The position numbers were made by a program, and so were the translations under genes. The notes under the pieces are model-generated. The model saw nothing but the letters and a program-made list of their open reading frames with translations, had not been told where the DNA came from and ran no database searches. This document shows positions 58,855-64,000 of a stretch of 64,000 nucleotides of DNA, piece by piece (positions within the stretch are counted from its first letter, which is position 1; the number at the start of each line of letters is the position of its first letter). Origin of the DNA: JANLTP01 sp031363055 (GTDB lineage Bacteria > Pseudomonadota > Gammaproteobacteria > Burkholderiales > Burkholderiaceae_E); NCBI GenBank assembly GCA_031363055.1, contig JANLTP010000118.1, positions 1 through 64,000 of the forward strand, read 5' to 3'.

Positions 58855-61430
58855 CTATTCTTCGTCGCGATGCTGTTCAAACCAAAGCGTCGCTTGCTGG
58901 CGCGAGCTAACGCCGAGTTTAGCCAGAATCGCCGAGACGTGGTGCTCGATGGTTCGGGTCGAGCGGCTCAGTTGCAGTGCAATCGTTCGATTATCCATAC
59001 CCTGGGCAACCATCGCCAGCAATTGCCACTGCCGATTGGTCAGTCCGACGGGATTCTTTTGAGTGTCGTGGTTGATCCCGCGCGGCAGCGATTTGACGAC
59101 ACTGTCGAGCCATTCTTCGCGCAGACGCGTCAGCGTCGCGTTGGCGCCCAGGCGTTTCAGAATTGTGACCGCTTCACGTCGTCCGCTGCTGTCGCCCGAC
59201 GCGCATGCCAACGCGGTCTCGTAGGGCAATCCGCGGGCAAGCCAAGTCTCGGCCGCGTCGCGCCAGTCGCCTGAAACCATGTGTCGATATTCGAGCGGCA
59301 CACTCGGATCCAGCGGCAGGTCGGTCAATCCTACGCGCCAGGCCCAAAAGCCAATTTGCCCCAAGGTCCACGGCACCTGGCAATGCTTGATCAATTCAAG
59401 TGCCAAGCCCGCATACCGTCGCGCAGCGGTCAGATCGCCGATCAGCCAATGGGCCTCGATCAGAGACCGCAACGCAACCACGCGACCAATCGGCCAGCTC
59501 ACTTTTTCGATGAGCTCCAACGCCCGCGACAATAACGCAATGGCACCTTCGCCGCCAGTCCGCGCCAAAACCAGGCCGCGAACCAGGTACCAGTACGACT
59601 CGGACATAAACGACACCGCCATTTGTGCGGTCAATCGATCACTGACTTTAAGCGCGTTGGTGTACTCGCCCGCTTGCAATAGCAAGCGTAACTCGAAGCC
59701 TTGCAGCATCGTTATCGGGCCGATCAGGTCGCGCTGCGTGCAGTGCGCCACGCCGTCGGCGAATAGCTTTCGGCCGCCCGGCAGATCGCAACTGTTATCA
59801 GCAATACCCATCAACAGAATCCAGCATTGCGCCGCGAGCAGATCGTTATTGGAGTTGCGCGCCTCCTGCAAGATCGCTTCCATCGCTTGGCGCGGAACGC
59901 CGAGCATGAACGACAATTCGAACGTACTGACCCACCAGAGAATCTCGGTGCGCTGTGCGCTCGCGGTGGTCAACTCGCGATAGTGACTCACCCGAGTCAA
60001 CAACTGCCGAGCAGACTCGAGATCGCCTTCTTTGGCGCTGCCCTCGGCCAAATAGAACAACAGGATCGCGCGATCAAAACTTGGGCTGATCCGCTCTTCG
60101 AGGGCGAGTGCGGCGAGCACCTCGTGTTGGAAAACCAGTGCGAGGTGGCGCGCAACAAGAAGGCCATCCGCAAGGTGCTGCTCATGTTGCGTAGAATCGC
60201 GTCGGCGTCGCCGGACTCCAGCCAGAACTGGCGCGCCTGGCGGCAACACTCAAAGGCACGATCGGGTTCGCCGCTTTGAACCAGTGCCCAAGCGTATGAA
60301 TCGAGCCACTCGGCCCGCAACGTAGATGTCGGACTCGTGTGTTCGAGTGCCAGGTGCCAATAATTGACCGCTTCGCGATAAGAGTTAGCGGCAAAGGCAG
60401 CGCGCGCCGCTGTCGGCGCGGCCTCGCCCAGAACGTCGAATGCTTGCGCGTGCAGCGCGTGATGCACTTGCTGCGCCAAGGTCAGCGGCCGCTTGAGCAT
60501 TTCGGCATGCAGGAACGTGCGCTCCTGCGCCGACAGATCGGCCAGCACGGCCAGCCGAATCATTTCATGTTCGAAGACCCAGTAGCCGTTTTGCTCGACC
60601 AGCCAAATTTGCGTCCGGCACACCGCCAACGCGGCGTCGTTGTACTCGGGCAAAGCCTGCAGCAATTTTCGGTCGATACGGTCGGGATGAATAGCCAGTG
60701 CCCGCACCAAGCGCTGCGCGTCGGGCGGCAGCGACAGCAGCCGCTGCCGCGCCAGTTGCAGCAAGGTGTCGGGCGTCGGCCCTTTGCGCCAGCGCAACGC
60801 CGAGGCAAGAAACAAGGGATTGCCGCGAGTCAGATCGTACATTCCCGAGGGGCCATGCCTAACGTCGCGCGCCATCGCTTCGACTGCGGTTTGGCTCAAT
60901 CGCTCGAGTTGTATTTCATGCTGATGATCGATGGGCAGCGTTGACTGGATCGACGAGCGCGCCCGCGCCGATTCGGGTTCGAACTCGCGAAGAGTCAATA
61001 ACATCAGTAGTTTGAGCTGCGCACAGCGGCGAGCCAAAAGGCGCAGGAAATCCAAAGTCGCTTGATCGGCCCAATGAATATCCTCGATGCAGATCATCCG
61101 CACGGTCGGTTGGCTCGCCAGATCATCGACCAGGGCCTCGAACAGATGCCAGGATTTTGTTGAAGACGACAGGCGTTGGCGAAGCGATCCCGGCAATTGC
61201 AAAGCAAGATCTTCGATCGGACCCAGCGTACGTGCCGCCTCGGTAGCCCCGCAATAGCCGAAAACTGCTTGCACTGGGTTGTGTGCCGCCAGAAAACTGC
61301 GCAGCAGCGCGGTCTTGCCGATTCCTGCTTCGCCACTGACAAGCGCCTAACTGCCCGTGCCAGCCATCGCGCCCTTCAAGAGCGATTCAAGGATCCCGAT
61401 GGAGGCGGTTCTTTCGAGCAGCGTTGTCAT
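58855..61430 (-). pseudogene. LuxR-family ATPase regulator broken by a stop codon and a frameshift
   Basis: On the minus strand ATG 61430 opens MTTLLERTASIGILESLLKG, then an in-frame TAG (61347-61349) falls just before the Walker A motif LVSGEAGIGKTALLRSF. The reading goes on with Walker B MICIEDIHWADQA and TPR-like helices until about 60200, where it shifts frame (near AILRN) and continues as a helical domain ending in a LuxR HTH (GLTNRQWQLLAMVAQGMDNR, RTIEHHVSAILAKLGV) and TAG at 58855. The intact protein would be a MalT-like regulator of about 850 residues. Both lesions would need to be undone to restore it. The N-terminal start GTG 61274 and C-terminal start 60249 could still give fragments. 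Confidence 0.85.
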
Positions 61431-61495
61431 GGGACCGAACGGAGCGGGACAGGGCGGGTGATGATGCTCGAATATGCCAGCTTGCCAAGCAGTGC

Positions 61496-62002
61496 TTAAT
61501 GGGCTTGATTGGCGGACTCACCCGCGCGCTGGAGAATTTCCAGCTCCAGCGCTGGTGCAATAAAGATGCCTTCGCGCTTGAATGTGTCAATGACAGGTTT
61601 GATGGCAGTGATTAATGAGCGCTGCTTGGCGAGCAAAAGTATGCCGATAGTCCCTATGACTTTGAGTGCATGGGCAGCCGCTACTTGCCGGCCTATCCGC
61701 TCATCGATCAAAAGTGGCGATCGTAACGCCAATGCCAGTCCGATCGCAGCGGCTTCACCTGGACCAAGTCCTGCGGCGTTGACCGATTCAAGGCGCGGCG
61801 ACTGAGGCTGACGACTCAACCAGCCAGTTGCAAATGCTTGCTCAATCACTCGCGCGCCGGGCCTCTCCAGATCGTCGGCGCATTCGCGGATCACGACATC
61901 CGGTACGATGACCTTGCCCGCAACCAGTGCGAGGATCTCCAGGTGCCCCGCACGTGCCAAAACAATTAAAGGACTTGCGTCGGCAACAATCAAGTCAGCC
62001 AA
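61496..62002 (-). CDS. PIN-like toxin (DUF3368 family)
   Basis: A protein of 168 residues with probable TTG start at 62002, overlapping the antitoxin gene by 8 bases. It begins LADLIVADASPLIVLARAGH, the first acidic strand of the DUF3368/PIN fold, and has GLGPGEAAAIGLALALRSPL and LLIDERIGRQVAAAHAL, the usual acidic centre. Such proteins are RNases paired with UPF0175 antitoxins. An ATG far upstream lies inside the antitoxin gene and is unlikely. Confidence 0.85.
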   Translation of the reverse strand: MADLIVADASPLIVLARAGHLEILALVAGKVIVPDVVIRECADDLERPGARVIEQAFATGWLSRQPQSPRLESVNAAGLGPGEAAAIGLALALRSPLLIDERIGRQVAAAHALKVIGTIGILLLAKQRSLITAIKPVIDTFKREGIFIAPALELEILQRAGESANQAH

Positions 62003-62318
62003 GTGCTTTGACTTCGTTGTCGAGTTCAGTCGGATCGTAATCAATGACCGGCAGGCCAAGGACGCCCAGCAGTTCCATAAACTGCTCAACGCTGATGTTG
62101 GCGATGCGCGCTGCCAAGCCAAGGCTCACCACTCGAGCGCGCAAGAGCTGGACGGCCAAGGCACTCGCGACCCCGTAACGAAGCAAGGTGTCGTCCATGG
62201 GTACGGTGACACACAGGGGCCGCCCATGTTTGGTTAACAGCGAAAGAGTTCCGGATTCGCAAGCGCGAACCAGATCACCGGTACGCTCGCGCAGGTCTCG
62301 AACAGTGAACGATTCCAT
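61995..62318 (-). CDS. Antitoxin, Phd-like N-terminus with UPF0175 C-terminus
   Basis: A protein of 107 residues from ATG 62318 with GGAGC upstream. The N-terminal part (MESFTVRDLRERTGDLVRAC, LLTKHGRPLCVTVPMDD) is of Phd/YefM type. The C-terminal part (LAARIANISVEQFMELLGVL, GLPVIDYDPTELDNEVKAL) is a UPF0175 domain. It should neutralise the toxin made by the overlapping gene and bind its own operator. The 262 bases upstream to 62580 show no gene. Confidence 0.85.
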   Translation of the reverse strand: MESFTVRDLRERTGDLVRACESGTLSLLTKHGRPLCVTVPMDDTLLRYGVASALAVQLLRARVVSLGLAARIANISVEQFMELLGVLGLPVIDYDPTELDNEVKALG

Positions 62319-62580
62319 GGCAGCTCCAATTGATCTATAAAGTGATAGCACAATAATTCGGTGTGAGTGATTGCATCGCTGGTATAAAACTTAAAGCGAG
62401 CCGAATCGAAACGCACCCGTCGATGTGTCCAGCTCGACTTAATTCAGCTAAATAGCAGCAACCTGAATAATGTCTAATAGGCAGCGCTATTCGCTGTTCG
62501 CTACTCACTTATCGCGCCTTGAACCAATGACCAAGCGTTCTGGGTAAGGCGAACCCGCGTCCGCAAACATCCAGTGTCTG

Positions 62581-63240
62581 GTGGTCGATGACGACACCAG
62601 CATTCGGCTCGAGCTTCAGTCCTATTTGCAGGGGTTCGGCATCACGGCCCAGGCGGCTGCCAATGCGGCCGAGATGCGCCTGTTGATGGCAACGACCGCC
62701 TTCGATGTGGTCATTCTCGATATCATGTTGCCCGATCAAAGCGGCTTGTCACTGTGCAAATGGGTCACTGAAACCTTCAGTGCTGCGGTCATCATGTTGA
62801 CCGCGCACGGCGATCCGGCCAGCCGCGTGTTGGGTCTTGAAATGGGCGCTGATGACTATCTGGCCAAACCATTCGAGCCGCGCGAGTTGGTGGCGCATAT
62901 TCATGCGGTGTTGCGACGTGGTCGGCTGAGCGGTCTTGACGCAGATCACCCGATGAGGCATTGGTGGCGCGACACCTTGTTCAAGCGACTGTTCGTGTTG
63001 ATGTGGGCGGCGCTGTTCGTGAGCCATTTCGCAGCTTATGTGATCGTCAGTCTGGTGACTTCCTGGGCCAATGGTTCGGACCCGGACTTCCGGGGTGGCC
63101 CCAGGCCTTTGCCAACCACGCCGCGATTGCCGTCGGGCCCGGTCCAGACTGACACACAAGCGAGCCGGATGCGTCGGCATGCGGATGCAAACATGCGAAC
63201 ATGTAGTTCCCGGACCCAACCAAAAAAGAGATTAAAGACC
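62581..63240 (+). pseudogene. Truncated response regulator joined in frame to a histidine-kinase fragment
   Basis: The frame from GTG 62581 gives a receiver domain (VVDDDTSIRLELQSYL, phospho-Asp in VVILDIMLPDQSGL, Lys in DDYLAKPFEP) that ends at about residue 120, where an OmpR-type regulator would begin its DNA-binding domain. Instead MRHWWRDTLFKRLFVLMWAA, a typical histidine-kinase N-terminus with one membrane segment, follows. It dissolves into Pro/Arg-rich sequence and runs in frame into the GST start at 63241. Upstream, the conserved reading (ANIQCLVV) reaches 62548 without a normal start. I read this as a two-component pair collapsed by a deletion. Confidence 0.65.
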
Positions 63241-63855
63241 ATGAAGTTCTACGACTCAGTAGGGCCCAACCCGCGTGTGGTACGTATCTTTGCGGCCGAG
63301 CGCGGTGTTGCACTCGAGAAGATTGCCGTCGATCTGCGCGGTGGCGAAAATCGTCAGCCAGCCTATCTGGCCAAAAATCCGGGTGGGCAGTTACCCGCGC
63401 TCGAATTCGACGACGGCTTTGTACTCGCCGAAATTACTGCGATCTGCGAGTACCTGGACGAAATTGCAAGCACCGGTGCTTCGCTGATCGGCTCAAATGC
63501 CCTTGAGCGCGCCGAAACCCGCATGTGGGTACGCCGCATTGACCTCTACATTCTCGAGCCGATCGGTTCAGGCTTTCGTTATGCCGAAGGCTTGAAGATG
63601 TTTCAGACGCGCATGCGTTGCATCCCGCAGGCGGCCGACGACCTGAAACTCATGGCGCAAGAAAAACTGACTTGGCTTAACGGCCTGATGGCAGGCAAGG
63701 AGTTCGTTTGCGGCAATCGGCTGACCTTGGCCGATATCTTGTTGTTCGTGTTTCTGGACTTCGGCAAGAACGTTGGTCAGCCATTGAATACGGCTAACGC
63801 CAATATCATCGCTCACTATGAACGAATGAAGGCTCGGCCGAGTTCCGCCGCGTGA
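63241..63855 (+). CDS. Glutathione S-transferase family protein
   Basis: A protein of 204 residues from ATG 63241. Thioredoxin-like domain: MKFYDSVGPNPRVVRIFAAE, then NPGGQLPALEFDDGFVLAEI with cis-Pro and the E-S/I-type glutathione contact, and an all-helical C-terminal domain with LTLADILLFVFLDF. It conjugates or reduces with glutathione; substrate unknown. The ORF is fused in frame to the receiver/kinase relic upstream; an AG-rich stretch 10 bases before this ATG suits separate initiation. The last 40 bases overlap an opposite-strand frame. Confidence 0.88.
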   Translation: MKFYDSVGPNPRVVRIFAAERGVALEKIAVDLRGGENRQPAYLAKNPGGQLPALEFDDGFVLAEITAICEYLDEIASTGASLIGSNALERAETRMWVRRIDLYILEPIGSGFRYAEGLKMFQTRMRCIPQAADDLKLMAQEKLTWLNGLMAGKEFVCGNRLTLADILLFVFLDFGKNVGQPLNTANANIIAHYERMKARPSSAA

Positions 63856-64000
63856 ATCGGCCTGGTCAGATAAACCGCCTCGCGCCCGACCACCGGGTGG
63901 CGAGTCGGCATCAAAATTGTGCAGTCCTCGCACAGCGCTCTGATTTCATCATCCGCATCGGTGGCAATCAACGCATCCTTCGGGAACGACTCAAATCCCT
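63816..64000 (-). CDS. Partial hypothetical protein at the right edge, possibly a receiver-domain end
   Basis: The minus strand is open from 64000 to TAG 63816-63818 for 61 residues, containing FPKDALIATDADDEIRALCE and VGREAVYLTRPIHAAELGRA. The last piece recalls the Y-L-x-K-P-x-x-x-x-E-L end of receiver domains, here with Arg for Lys. It overlaps the last 40 bases of the GST gene, so it could be chance. N-terminus lies beyond the window. Confidence 0.35.
   Translation of the reverse strand, partial: GFESFPKDALIATDADDEIRALCEDCTILMPTRHPVVGREAVYLTRPIHAAELGRAFIRS

Overview
This 64 kb window looks like the chromosome of a GC-rich betaproteobacterium, probably Burkholderiales-like. The order fmdB, DUF502, aspS, nudB, endonuclease/exonuclease/phosphatase family gene is the arrangement usual in that class, and lon, hsp20, uvrA and ssb are of proteobacterial type. 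I cannot name a genus. No tRNA, rRNA, CRISPR array, insertion sequence or phage was found.

Region 1 (1-14.2 kb) resembles an anaerobic or low-oxygen stress island. It holds a c-type cytochrome (cut by the edge), an AI-2E permease, thioredoxin 2, two coupled small genes, Lon, Hsp20, an eRF1-fold-like protein, an FNR-family regulator that lacks the iron-sulfur cysteines, a large acyl-ACP-reductase-like protein, an iron alcohol dehydrogenase, phosphoenolpyruvate synthase and a CBS protein. FNR-like dyads lie before three of its transcription units. Remnants of an acyl-CoA synthetase and of a PlsC acyltransferase suggest an ancestral fatty acid to aldehyde to alcohol pathway that is now partly decayed.

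Region 2 (14.2-32 kb) is mostly housekeeping: acyl-CoA dehydrogenase, uvrA, an M14 aspartoacylase-like protein, a TPR protein, ssb, two metallo-beta-lactamase-fold enzymes, fmdB-DUF502-aspS-nudB, a methyltransferase and an ECF sigma factor with a SnoaL-like tail.

Region 3 (32-47.8 kb) is the most unusual. A 3,000-residue surface protein (DUF4347, beta-helix, cadherin/CSPG-like repeats) is divergent from an HlyD adaptor and a C39-peptidase ABC exporter. Next to them is a 70-residue Gly/Lys-rich peptide with a double-glycine leader, with its own terminator and a possible 17-codon leader ORF. Divergent from it is a 741-residue fusion of an APH-type kinase, TPRs and a PhyH-type 2-oxoglutarate oxygenase. 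Together these look like an undescribed exported, modified peptide system.

Region 4 (47.8-51.4 kb) has an MBL exonuclease coupled to an ATP-dependent DNA ligase, and a TMEM175-type channel. Region 5 (51.4-58.8 kb) has a coupled ECF sigma, anti-sigma and caspase operon, facing a second caspase with a DUF4384-like protein and a secreted C-x-GFVW repeat protein. Region 6 (58.8-64 kb) shows decay: a LuxR-ATPase with a nonsense codon and a frameshift, a toxin-antitoxin pair, a truncated response regulator fused in frame to a histidine-kinase fragment and then to a glutathione S-transferase, and a partial gene at the right edge.
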